From JASFHF01 sp050123335 (GTDB lineage Bacteria > Pseudomonadota > Gammaproteobacteria > UBA12402): a DNA stretch of 19,204 nt. A model generated the notes under the pieces. It was not told where the DNA came from. It worked only from the letters and a program-made list of their open reading frames with translations, and did no database searches. Below are positions 1-6,809 of this stretch, piece after piece; position 1 is the stretch's first letter; the number at the start of each line of letters is the position of its first letter. Location of the stretch: assembly GCA_050123335.1 (NCBI GenBank), contig JASFHH010000029.1, positions 1-19,204 on the forward strand, in the 5' to 3' direction. The translations under genes and the position numbers were made by a program.

Positions 1-780
1 CATCATGAAGTTGCTATGGGTCAGCATGAAATTGATTTTAAATATGGTGATGTTTTATTAACTGCTGATAATATTGCCACTTTTAGATTTGTGGTGCGTA
101 AAGTTGCTTTGGATTCTGGATTACATGCAACTTTTATGCCTAAGCCAATTTTTGGTCTTAGTGGCTCAGGTATGCATACGCATCAAAGTTTATTTGATCA
201 AGATGATCAAAATGCTTTTTATGATCCAAAAGCTAAATATCAGATTTCTAAAATTGGTTTAGCTTATATTGCTGGGTTGTTAAAACATGCGCGTGGTTTT
301 TGTGCGATTACCAATCCATTGGTTAATTCATATAAGCGTTTGGTTGCAGGCTTTGAAGCGCCAACTCACATTGTTTGGTCTGAGCGTAATCGTTCTCCAT
401 TATTGCGTGTGCCTGATAGACGTGGTGTTGGTACTCGAGCAGAATTGCGTATGCCGGATCCATCTTGTAATCCGTATTTGGCATTTGCGGTGATGTTGGC
501 TGCAGGATTAGATGGTATTGAGCAAAAACTTGATCCTGGTCCTCCAGTTAATAAAAATATTTATACGATGAGTCAGCGTGAACGCGATCGATTAAAAATA
601 AAATCATTGCCGCACAATTTAGATGAAGCTATTAATTGTATGGAAAAAAATGCGTTGATGCGAGAGGTGCTTGGAGATCACATTTTTAAACATTTTATTG
701 CGGCTAAACGCAAGGAATGGAATAGTTATATTGCTCAAGTGCATCAATGGGAAGTAGATGAGTATTTAACTAGGTATTAA
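1..780 (+). CDS. glnA: Glutamine synthetase type I (alpha class), 3' part
   Basis: This is the C-terminal 259 residues of glutamine synthetase (glutamate + NH3 + ATP to glutamine; cytosolic dodecamer); the start lies outside the window. The frame is open from base 1, so the internal ATG at 16 is not the true start. Visible active-site blocks are HHEVAMGQHEIDF, the metal-binding GSGMHTH (about residues 55-61 of the fragment), NRSPLLRVP and AELRMPDPSCNPY. The sequence follows the Bacillus/Thermotoga-like GSI-alpha class: GQHEIDFKYGD instead of the E. coli-type AGQNEI, NIYTMSQRER where GSI-beta has the adenylylated NLYDLPPEE region, and a terminal WEVDEYLTRY. I infer that it is not controlled by GlnE adenylylation. 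The MFS gene starts 17 bp downstream on the same strand, suggesting co-transcription. Confidence 0.95.
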   Translation, partial: HHEVAMGQHEIDFKYGDVLLTADNIATFRFVVRKVALDSGLHATFMPKPIFGLSGSGMHTHQSLFDQDDQNAFYDPKAKYQISKIGLAYIAGLLKHARGFCAITNPLVNSYKRLVAGFEAPTHIVWSERNRSPLLRVPDRRGVGTRAELRMPDPSCNPYLAFAVMLAAGLDGIEQKLDPGPPVNKNIYTMSQRERDRLKIKSLPHNLDEAINCMEKNALMREVLGDHIFKHFIAAKRKEWNSYIAQVHQWEVDEYLTRY

Positions 781-797
781 ATAAAAAGAAAAAAAAT

Positions 798-2087
798 ATG
801 AATTATATAAAAGCGAAACGATCAATACTTTTTGGTTGGTTAATTTGTAGTTTGGCGGCAATTTTTTATTGTTACACCTATTTGCTACGAATTGAACCCA
901 GCGTAATGCTATCGCATTTAATGCATGTGTTTAAGGTAAGCGCAGGAACATTAGGGTTTGCAATTGCTTTTTATTATTATGCATATACTCCTTTGCAATT
1001 AGTAGTAGGTATATTAATTGATAAGCATGGCGCGCGTTTAGTATTAACTGCAGCTAGCATAGTTTGTATTCTTGGTAGTTTTTTATGTGCTTCACATTCA
1101 ATTTATCTTTTGGGAGTTGGCAGATCACTTATGGGAATCGGCAGTGCTTTTTCTTTTGTTGGGGTTCTAAAACTTGCTGCTGAATGGTTGCCCAAAAGAC
1201 ATTTTGCTTTAATTACTGGTTGTGTTGTTTCACTTGGTATTTTAAGCGCGATGATTGGAATTAATGTATTAACTTTTATAGTGCATTTGATTGGTTGGAA
1301 ACACGCGATGTATGCTGGTACAATGTTAGGGATAATATTATTGCCGATAATGTGGTTAGTAATTCGTGACACACCAAAGTGGCGACAAGAACACGCTGGA
1401 ACTAAAACAAGTTATCGCGAAGTTTTTGCTGGATTGTGGAAAATAATAACTAAACCGCAAATGTGGTTAATAGGAATTATTTCCGGAATTTTGTATTTAT
1501 CACTGTCTACTTTTGCTGAATTATGGGGCATATCTTTTTTGCAGCGTGTCTACCAAATAACACCACATCAAGCGGCAATTGCTTGTTCTGCTGTGTATAC
1601 TGGTTGGTTAATTGGAGCGCCGTTAATAGGATGGTTTTCTGAAAAAATTAAAGCTCGTAAAATATTGCTTCTTGTTGGTAGTATAATTGCGGCAATTGCC
1701 GCAACGATAGTAATTTTAAAGCCAATTGATTTGTTTTTTCCGCTACTATGTTTAATGTTATTTTTATTTGGCTTAGGGACATGCTTTCATATTTTATGTT
1801 TTGTTATTAGCAAAGAAAATAATCCAACTCATATGGCAGCAACAGCAGTTTCTTTTATCAACTTGTTAACTATGGCGGGAGGCGTTATTTGTCAACCGTT
1901 GGTTGGTAAATTATTAGATTGGTTTTGGGATGGAAAAATACGGCATAATATTCATTATTATTCTGCACATACTTATCAACATGCATTGTTGTTTTTACCG
2001 ATTTTAATGTTTATTGGTGCTGGTTTAACTTTGTTGATACGTAAAACACCGAGACGTAAAAATTGGGATGAGTTTGATGTTGGTTAG
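798..2087 (+). CDS. MFS transporter, resembling the phagosomal nutrient transporter (Pht/Fpt) family
   Basis: A 429-residue polytopic inner-membrane protein of the usual 12-helix MFS size. Motif A between helices 2 and 3 is seen as GILIDKHGAR (residues 71-80). The N-terminal helix carries FYCYTYLLRIEPSVM (about 23-37), which resembles the Y-x-Y-E-x-L-R-x-x-P-S-V-M signature I recall from Legionella Pht, Francisella Fpt and Coxiella MFS proteins that import amino acids inside host vacuoles. Substrate cannot be read from the sequence. ATG at 798 is preceded only by an A-rich stretch (AAAAAGAAAAAA), a weak ribosome site, consistent with translation following glnA 17 bp upstream. Its pairing with glnA hints at nitrogen or amino-acid supply (inference). 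A general MFS sugar-phosphate or organic-acid carrier is the alternative. Confidence 0.85.
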   Translation: MNYIKAKRSILFGWLICSLAAIFYCYTYLLRIEPSVMLSHLMHVFKVSAGTLGFAIAFYYYAYTPLQLVVGILIDKHGARLVLTAASIVCILGSFLCASHSIYLLGVGRSLMGIGSAFSFVGVLKLAAEWLPKRHFALITGCVVSLGILSAMIGINVLTFIVHLIGWKHAMYAGTMLGIILLPIMWLVIRDTPKWRQEHAGTKTSYREVFAGLWKIITKPQMWLIGIISGILYLSLSTFAELWGISFLQRVYQITPHQAAIACSAVYTGWLIGAPLIGWFSEKIKARKILLLVGSIIAAIAATIVILKPIDLFFPLLCLMLFLFGLGTCFHILCFVISKENNPTHMAATAVSFINLLTMAGGVICQPLVGKLLDWFWDGKIRHNIHYYSAHTYQHALLFLPILMFIGAGLTLLIRKTPRRKNWDEFDVG

Positions 2088-2092
2088 GTAAG

Positions 2093-2112
2093 GCAGGGTG
2101 TCAGATACCTGC
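2093..2112. repeat. Small hairpin just after the MFS stop codon
   Basis: GCAGG (2093-2097) and CCTGC (2108-2112) pair, and the interior GTGTC/GATAC continues the stem with one bulge and one G-T pair. It begins 5 bp after the MFS stop. There is no T-run after it, so it is a poor intrinsic terminator. It may be a degenerate short palindrome. Confidence 0.4.
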
Positions 2113-2212
2113 TGTAAAATCAATCGGTTATGCGCACGGGAAATTTACACACACCACTATAAAACATTGATTTTATTGATTTTTTTCGAATTAATCAAAC
2201 ACCTAAAGATAG

Positions 2213-2292
2213 TATAAATTTTGCCTATTTTAACTAACCACTTCGCCTGCATGGTCTATACTATAAATATAGGGTAGTAGTAATGCGAGGGG
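2213..2292 (+). promoter_or_regulatory. Possible promoter and ribosome site of the orphan gene
   Basis: The 212-bp gap before the orphan gene is AT-rich. Two -10-like hexamers are visible, TATAAA (2213-2218, with a weak TTAATC 16 bp upstream) and TATACT (2257-2262). GAGGGG (2287-2292) is a good Shine-Dalgarno 7 bases before ATG 2300 and fixes that start. No PmrA box was found here. Which hexamer is used cannot be decided by reading. Confidence 0.35.
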
Positions 2293-2299
2293 TAGTGAA

Positions 2300-3904
2300 A
2301 TGGCAGGTACACTAGGAAAAATCCTCGAGAAAAACACTTGGCAAGAGCAGGTGCAAGCACTGTATGACTGGTGTTCAGATAAAAATAATTTAAAGCCAGG
2401 TAATAATGATTCCGATTGGGTCGAGGCTTTGAAATACGCAGGAAAAAAAATAAAAAAGAACAAAAAGAGTGATGCGTTTAACTTGAAGCATGTCTTTGCT
2501 CTAGAATATTTTTACGATATTAACCAACAACATAAGCTGCAAGGGGTGCAGAAGCTTTTAAGCGCAAAAAATTTAAATAATGATAAGATAATAAGATTAA
2601 GCGTATTAATACGGTCTTTAAAGAATGATTTACCTGAATATATAAATAAGAATAAAGAAAATGAAGAAAATAAAGAATCATCCCCCATTATAATAAAAAA
2701 AATAAATGCATTAAGTTTGGTGTTGCCTAAATGTTATCAACAAAAAGATAATGATGACTTTGAAACTGCACTTATATGTTATGAATATTTAACAGCATGT
2801 GAAAATCTTTCAAAAAAAAATCCACAAGCAAAACCATTTCTTGACAAACTGATAAAAATATTAAATGGTGCTGAGCCTAGTGGTGAAAAACTGGAAAAAT
2901 TCATACAAGAATATTTGAATAATTCAGATGATAATAAGCTGAATAGAAAAGCTATGATTAAAATTCGCAATCATTTTATATGTCTGGCTCCTAAATTCAA
3001 ATACGCAATAGCACAAAAAAAGTTTGATAAATTTGGTTCTGTGCCAAAATCTTTAGGGAAAGTTAAATTATTATTATCATCTGAGATGCGTGTTAAAACA
3101 TCATCAATTTTAAGCAAAATTGAAAAAAATGCGGTAAAAACTAAAAAATGGTTTGAAAACTATGTGGCTGTTAAATATTTTGCAATAGGCGGAGGCAGTC
3201 ATCAAAACGGAGATGTGACAAATTATATATTGCTCTGCGCAAAGAAAAAATTGGAGAAAAAATTAAAAAATAAAATTTATTATTTTTTTAGACCTGGGCA
3301 GAAAAAAAGTGATGTAAAATTGCTTGAGATCTTAAAAGATCACACTAAAGATAATAATAAAAAAACTTTTTTTGATCTTCGATCTGAATTGGCTAAGTAT
3401 CAACATCGTATTCATAAAAAAGGTTTTTTAAAACGAATTTTTGCTTGGAGGCGCAAGAAAAACAGAAATGGTTTTGTCAAAAAACTTAATGAGCTTATAG
3501 ATTCGTGTTTAAAGAAAAATAGTTCTTATGAAAATTATCTTTTGCTTTGGAAAAAAATGCAAGGGTTAATTATTAAATTACGCAAAGAAAAGAATCTTTT
3601 TAAAAGCGGTTTACTAAGTATTTTAGAAAAGCACGTCAATGCTATTGACGAACAATTGCATGACAAGCTCGTTGGTCCTGGTTCTTATAAACATTTCTTG
3701 CCGTTCAATGATTCAAAAAAAGAAGAGCAGGTTCTAAGCAAGCCTAAAAATGAAAACCCCAGAAAAAATAAATTTGGTGTGACCTCTAAAAATCCTAAAA
3801 AGGCGGGCGAAAAAAAACCAGACAAGAAAGTGGTGGCAAATAAGCGCGTGCAACCAACTATTGAATCGAATCGCAATACCACATTAAGTTGTTTCCCAAA
3901 ATAA
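2300..3904 (+). CDS. Orphan lysine-rich hydrophilic protein; effector candidate
   Basis: I do not recognise this 534-residue protein. It has no signal peptide and no membrane helix. Much of it looks like helix-forming charged sequence, with a Lys/Asn/Glu-rich linker at about 113-128, a glycine patch AIGGGSHQNGD (295-305) and a strongly basic stretch GFLKRIFAWRRKKNRNGF (375-392). The C-terminal 65 residues (from about 470) are low-complexity, Lys/Pro/Asn-rich and probably disordered, ending SNRNTTLSCFPK. The gene is visibly more A-rich than its housekeeping neighbours and stands alone, convergent with nth. Such orphan, AT-rich, Lys-rich genes are typical of type IV effectors in Legionellales, but no domain proves this and the region upstream lacks the PmrA box seen before the ankyrin gene. 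The start is well supported by the GAGGGG ribosome site. Confidence 0.75.
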   Translation: MAGTLGKILEKNTWQEQVQALYDWCSDKNNLKPGNNDSDWVEALKYAGKKIKKNKKSDAFNLKHVFALEYFYDINQQHKLQGVQKLLSAKNLNNDKIIRLSVLIRSLKNDLPEYINKNKENEENKESSPIIIKKINALSLVLPKCYQQKDNDDFETALICYEYLTACENLSKKNPQAKPFLDKLIKILNGAEPSGEKLEKFIQEYLNNSDDNKLNRKAMIKIRNHFICLAPKFKYAIAQKKFDKFGSVPKSLGKVKLLLSSEMRVKTSSILSKIEKNAVKTKKWFENYVAVKYFAIGGGSHQNGDVTNYILLCAKKKLEKKLKNKIYYFFRPGQKKSDVKLLEILKDHTKDNNKKTFFDLRSELAKYQHRIHKKGFLKRIFAWRRKKNRNGFVKKLNELIDSCLKKNSSYENYLLLWKKMQGLIIKLRKEKNLFKSGLLSILEKHVNAIDEQLHDKLVGPGSYKHFLPFNDSKKEEQVLSKPKNENPRKNKFGVTSKNPKKAGEKKPDKKVVANKRVQPTIESNRNTTLSCFPK

Positions 3905-3978
3905 ATGTGCAATCGTGAAATTGTATTAAGTAATAAGTAACTTAAGTTGTGCTTGGTTGTGCAAGATTCAGGATTGTT

Positions 3979-4611
3979 TTAAAAATTTTTATCTTTATAT
4001 TCACATAAATCTCTAATCACACATTCTGCGCATTTAGGTTTGCGTGCAAGGCAAGTGTAGCGGCCGTGTAAAATTAGTAGGTTAGAAACATCAGAGTGAA
4101 ATTCTTTTGGAATTAATTTCAGTAATTTTTTTTCAACTTCTTCAGGAGTTTTGCCGGGAGCTAACGGAATTCTATTGGCTAAACGAAACACGTGTGTATC
4201 TACTGCAATGGCTGGCTCACCAAATGCAGTGTTTAAAATCACATTAGCGGTTTTGCGGCCAACCCCAGGTAATGATTCTAATGCTTTGCGGTCATGTGGG
4301 ACTTTGCTGTTATATTTTTCAACTAAAATTTGGCTGGCTTTAATAATGTTTTTTGCTTTTGAATTATAAAGTCCAATAGTTTTGATATATTTTTTTAATC
4401 CAGCTTCGCCAAGTTTTAGCATTTTTTCTGGAGTGTTCGCGCGTGCAAATAATTTTGGCGAGGCTTTATTGACACTAACATCCGTCGCTTGTGCGGATAA
4501 AATTACGACAACTAATAATTCGAAATTATTAGAATAGTTTAATTCTATTTTCGGTTTTTTAATTTTCTTTTTTAATAATTCAAAAATTTTTTTGCGTTTT
4601 TCCGGGTTCAT
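3979..4611 (-). CDS. nth: Endonuclease III, base-excision repair DNA glycosylase/AP lyase
   Basis: A 210-residue HhH-GPD glycosylase that removes oxidised pyrimidines and nicks abasic sites. The helix-hairpin-helix and catalytic region LPGVGRKTANVILN contains Lys120, and VDTHVFRLANR contains Asp138. The 4Fe-4S cluster motif C-X6-C-X2-C-X5-C is complete (Cys187, 194, 197, 203). These positions match E. coli Nth, which is 211 residues long, so the enzyme should be intact and active. A GGAAAG ribosome site lies about 8 bases before the ATG at 4611. It is transcribed in the same direction as the GIY-YIG gene and metG but is separated from them by palindromic repeats. It converges with the orphan gene across a 74-bp gap holding only a weak AT hairpin (3926-3945). 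Confidence 0.97.
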   Translation of the reverse strand: MNPEKRKKIFELLKKKIKKPKIELNYSNNFELLVVVILSAQATDVSVNKASPKLFARANTPEKMLKLGEAGLKKYIKTIGLYNSKAKNIIKASQILVEKYNSKVPHDRKALESLPGVGRKTANVILNTAFGEPAIAVDTHVFRLANRIPLAPGKTPEEVEKKLLKLIPKEFHSDVSNLLILHGRYTCLARKPKCAECVIRDLCEYKDKNF

Positions 4612-4627
4612 GGTTATATCTTTCCAT

Positions 4628-4645
4628 CGTCATCCCGCGGTTTGA
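4628..4645. repeat. Half copy of palindromic repeat family 1
   Basis: CGTCATCCCGCGGTTTGA matches the left half of the full copy starting 33 bp later, but the complementary right arm is missing. It lies in the short gap between nth and the GIY-YIG gene, only 16 bp upstream of the nth start. Confidence 0.7.
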
Positions 4646-4661
4646 TTGTCATTTGAGTTTC

Positions 4662-4691
4662 GTCATCCCGCGGCTTGACCGCGGGATCCAG
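4662..4691 (+). repeat. Palindromic repeat family 1, forward copy
   Basis: Edges GTCATCC and GGATCCAG enclose a hairpin with arms ATCCCGCGG (4665-4673) and CCGCGGGAT (4679-4687) around a 5-base loop. The GC-rich element stands out in this AT-rich sequence. It is 8 bp past the stop codon of the minus-strand GIY-YIG gene. Confidence 0.9.
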
Positions 4692-4699
4692 TAAGTTGA

Positions 4700-4993
4700 T
4701 TAACTCAAAATACTATCATACAAATCGTTCCATGTGGGATTAAATTTTTCAATAAGTTCTAATTTCCATTGACGCTTCCATTCTTTTAGTCGTTTTTCTC
4801 TATGAATAGCGCTTTCAGCGTCTTCATGCTGTTCATAATACACCAACTTTTTTACGCTATATTTTTTGGTAAATCCATCTGCCAAACCTTCTTTGTGTTC
4901 CCAAATGCGTTTTATTAGATCGGATGTAACGCCTATGTATAATGTGCCGTTACGCTTGCTAGCTAATATGTATATGTAAAAGTCTTTATTCAT
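4700..4993 (-). CDS. Small GIY-YIG nuclease-domain protein
   Basis: A 97-residue single-domain protein of the UPF0213/YhbQ-like GIY-YIG group, not a UvrC. The GIY and YIG strands are YIYIL (6-10) and TLYIGVT (17-23). The conserved arginine is in DLIKRIWEH (Arg29) and the metal-binding glutamate is probably in AIHREKRLKEW (Glu66), so the nuclease core looks intact. The ATG at 4993 is preceded by AGGAAAA, which directly abuts the palindrome edge GGATCC. It is bracketed by inverted family 1 repeats and lies between metG and nth on their strand. The biological role of this subfamily is not settled; DNA cleavage is inferred from the fold. The setting suggests a selfish or repeat-associated gene rather than a repair partner of nth. 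Confidence 0.9.
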   Translation of the reverse strand: MNKDFYIYILASKRNGTLYIGVTSDLIKRIWEHKEGLADGFTKKYSVKKLVYYEQHEDAESAIHREKRLKEWKRQWKLELIEKFNPTWNDLYDSILS

Positions 4994-5004
4994 GTTATTT
5001 TTTC

Positions 5005-5042
5005 CTGGATCCCGCGGTCAACAGGCTGGGCCGCGGGATGAC
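5005..5042 (-). repeat. Palindromic repeat family 1, reverse copy with enlarged loop
   Basis: Arms ATCCCGCGG (5009-5017) and CCGCGGGAT (5031-5039) have the same edges as the other copies but in reverse orientation. The loop is 13 bases instead of 5 and contains ACAGGCTGGG. It ends 4 bp from the metG stop codon and could also stall transcription from metG, though no T-run follows. Confidence 0.88.
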
Positions 5043-5046
5043 AACA

Positions 5047-6690
5047 TCAGTTAGAATTTAGAATTGATTCAATATCCGAAGCTTCAATTCTTTGCATCAA
5101 AGGTTTAAATTTATTTATTTTATGATCCAATAAAATATTTTTATGATCTTCCCAAATTTGTTCTGGTAAATTTAAAAATTCTTCTGCGTTTTTTGCTAAT
5201 CCGGGCAAAATTGGTTTTAAATAAATAATTAATAACCTAAACATATTCAAGCCAACACTGCAAATTGCTTGAGCTGTTTGTTTGGTATTTTCGTCTTTAA
5301 TTAACTGCCAAGGTTTTTTTGCATCAATGTATTGATTTGCCTGATCGGCCAGTAACATAATCAGACGTACTGCGCGTGAAAATTCTAAATGTTCATATGC
5401 TCTGGTGATTTCATTGCCGGTATCAATAAATTCTTGCAGTAATTTTGTTTCAGTGCATTCTTTGCTTAATTTGCCATCAAAATGTTTAGTAATAAATCCA
5501 GCGCAGCGACTGGCAATGTTAACTACTTTACCGACGAGATCGGAATTAATTTTTAAACGAAAATCTTCGAAATTTAAATCGAGGTCTTCTAAAGTATTAG
5601 ATAATTTGCTGGCAAAATAGTAACGCAAATATTCTGGTGCTAAATGATCTAAATATTTGCGTGCAGAAATCAAAGTGCCGCGCGATTTTGACATTTTCTC
5701 GCCATTAATCGTCAAGAATCCATGCACAAAAATCGCAGTTGGCGTGCGCTTTGCAGCGCTCATTAATACTGCCGGCCAAAATAATGCGTGAAAATACATA
5801 ATATCTTTACCAATAAAATGATATAAGTCAGTATCACTATCTTTTTGCCAATATTCATCAAAATTTAAATCATCACGTTTATCGCAAAGATTTTTTAACG
5901 ATGCCATATAGCCAATCGGTGCATCTAACCAAACATAAAAATATTTACCAGGGGCATCAGGGATTTCAAAACCAAAATATGGTTGGTCGCGCGAAATATC
6001 CCATTCTTTTAATCCTTGTTTAAACCATTCATTTAATTTGTGCAGCACTGAATTTTGCAGATGTCCCGCGCTGGTCCATTTTTTTAATTTGTCGGTATAA
6101 TTTGGTAAGTTAAAAAAGAAATGTTCGGATGATTTGGTAATTGGGGGAGTTCCAGATAAAGTTGAAATAGGATTTTTTAATTCACTCGATGAATAAGTGC
6201 TGCCGCAAACTTCACAGTTATCTCCATATTGATCTTTTGCGCCACAGCGTGGACATTCACCTTTAACGTATCGATCTGGTAAAAAAATATTTTTTTCGGC
6301 ATCGTATGCTTGTTCGATGGTTTTTTTGGTAATATCACCGTTGGTTTTAAGTTTTGTATAAATTTCTTCGACAAGGGCACGATTTTCTGGAGAATGGGTC
6401 GTATAGAAATTATCAAAGGCAATCATGAAATCCTGGCAATCTTTGATTTGTGATTGATTTACTTTATTGACTAATTCTTCCGGGGTTATTTTATCTTTTT
6501 CTGCCTGAATCATGATCGGTGTTCCATGACAATCGCTTCCGCATATATAAATGCACGAATTGCCATGCATGCGCTGAAATCTGACCCAGATATCGGTTTG
6601 AATGTATTCTACTAAATGGCCCAAATGTAATGGCCCGTTGGCATAGGTTAAAGCGCTGGTGACTAATATTTTACGAAGTGATTTTGACAT
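5047..6690 (-). CDS. metG: Methionyl-tRNA synthetase
   Basis: This class I synthetase charges tRNA-Met with methionine. Its 547 residues carry the HIGH-type motif HLGH (22-25, within ANGPLHLGHLVEYIQTD), a zinc knuckle CPRCG...CEVCG (Cys146, 149, 159, 162), HFIGKDIMYFHALFWPA (291 onward) and KMSKS (332-336). The helical anticodon-binding domain follows (about 390-547). It ends without the C-terminal dimerisation/tRNA-binding domain found in the 677-residue E. coli enzyme; short forms are known in many bacteria. No clear Shine-Dalgarno precedes the ATG at 6690. The gene diverges from lpxC over a 119-bp AT-rich region, and a palindromic repeat sits 4 bp beyond its stop. Confidence 0.98.
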   Translation of the reverse strand: MSKSLRKILVTSALTYANGPLHLGHLVEYIQTDIWVRFQRMHGNSCIYICGSDCHGTPIMIQAEKDKITPEELVNKVNQSQIKDCQDFMIAFDNFYTTHSPENRALVEEIYTKLKTNGDITKKTIEQAYDAEKNIFLPDRYVKGECPRCGAKDQYGDNCEVCGSTYSSSELKNPISTLSGTPPITKSSEHFFFNLPNYTDKLKKWTSAGHLQNSVLHKLNEWFKQGLKEWDISRDQPYFGFEIPDAPGKYFYVWLDAPIGYMASLKNLCDKRDDLNFDEYWQKDSDTDLYHFIGKDIMYFHALFWPAVLMSAAKRTPTAIFVHGFLTINGEKMSKSRGTLISARKYLDHLAPEYLRYYFASKLSNTLEDLDLNFEDFRLKINSDLVGKVVNIASRCAGFITKHFDGKLSKECTETKLLQEFIDTGNEITRAYEHLEFSRAVRLIMLLADQANQYIDAKKPWQLIKDENTKQTAQAICSVGLNMFRLLIIYLKPILPGLAKNAEEFLNLPEQIWEDHKNILLDHKINKFKPLMQRIEASDIESILNSN

Positions 6691-6742
6691 GTTGGTAATT
6701 GTAACAGAAAGGTAAATAAATCATAGATTAATTATGTAAAAC

Positions 6743-6771
6743 TTGTTACATTTATATTAAAATATGATAAT
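6743..6771 (+). promoter_or_regulatory. Probable sigma-70 promoter for lpxC
   Basis: TTGTTA (6743-6748), a 17-bp spacer and GATAAT (6766-6771) lie in the metG/lpxC divergent gap, about 38 bp before the lpxC ATG. The spacing is ideal and the sequence is AT-rich around it. No operator is obvious. Confidence 0.5.
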
Positions 6772-6809
6772 ATTCTCAATTAAATCTAAACTATTAGAAG
6801 CTTGTTTGA

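Larger units (their letters stand above)
4662..5042. mobile_element. Candidate mini-mobile unit: GIY-YIG gene between inverted palindromes
   Basis: A 381-bp block made of a forward palindrome (4662-4691), a complete GIY-YIG ORF and a reverse-oriented palindrome (5005-5042). The outer ends read GTCATCC...GGATGAC and the inner ends both read GGATCCAG toward the gene, so the two copies are terminal inverted repeats. It sits between metG and nth. No transposase and no clear target duplication is visible. Mobility is inferred from architecture and from the similar inverted pair without a gene at 8246-8321. Confidence 0.4.

Noticed and set aside
2190..2207. PmrA box upstream of the orphan gene at 2300
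   Set aside because: ATTAATCAAACACCTAAAG has TTAA-like halves but the wrong spacing and a mismatched second half.
3926..3945. Terminator between the orphan gene and nth
   Set aside because: Only a 6-bp AT-only stem (TTAAGT/ACTTAA) without a T-run.
4700..4993. Annotation as UvrC or excinuclease subunit
   Set aside because: Only a single GIY-YIG domain of 97 residues is present; UvrC has several additional domains.
4628..5042. CRISPR array
   Set aside because: Repeats are few, palindromic, alternate in orientation and enclose a gene rather than regular spacers.
5005..5042. Intrinsic terminator of metG
   Set aside because: Strong stem but no T-run follows on the minus strand; it is better explained as a member of the dispersed repeat family.
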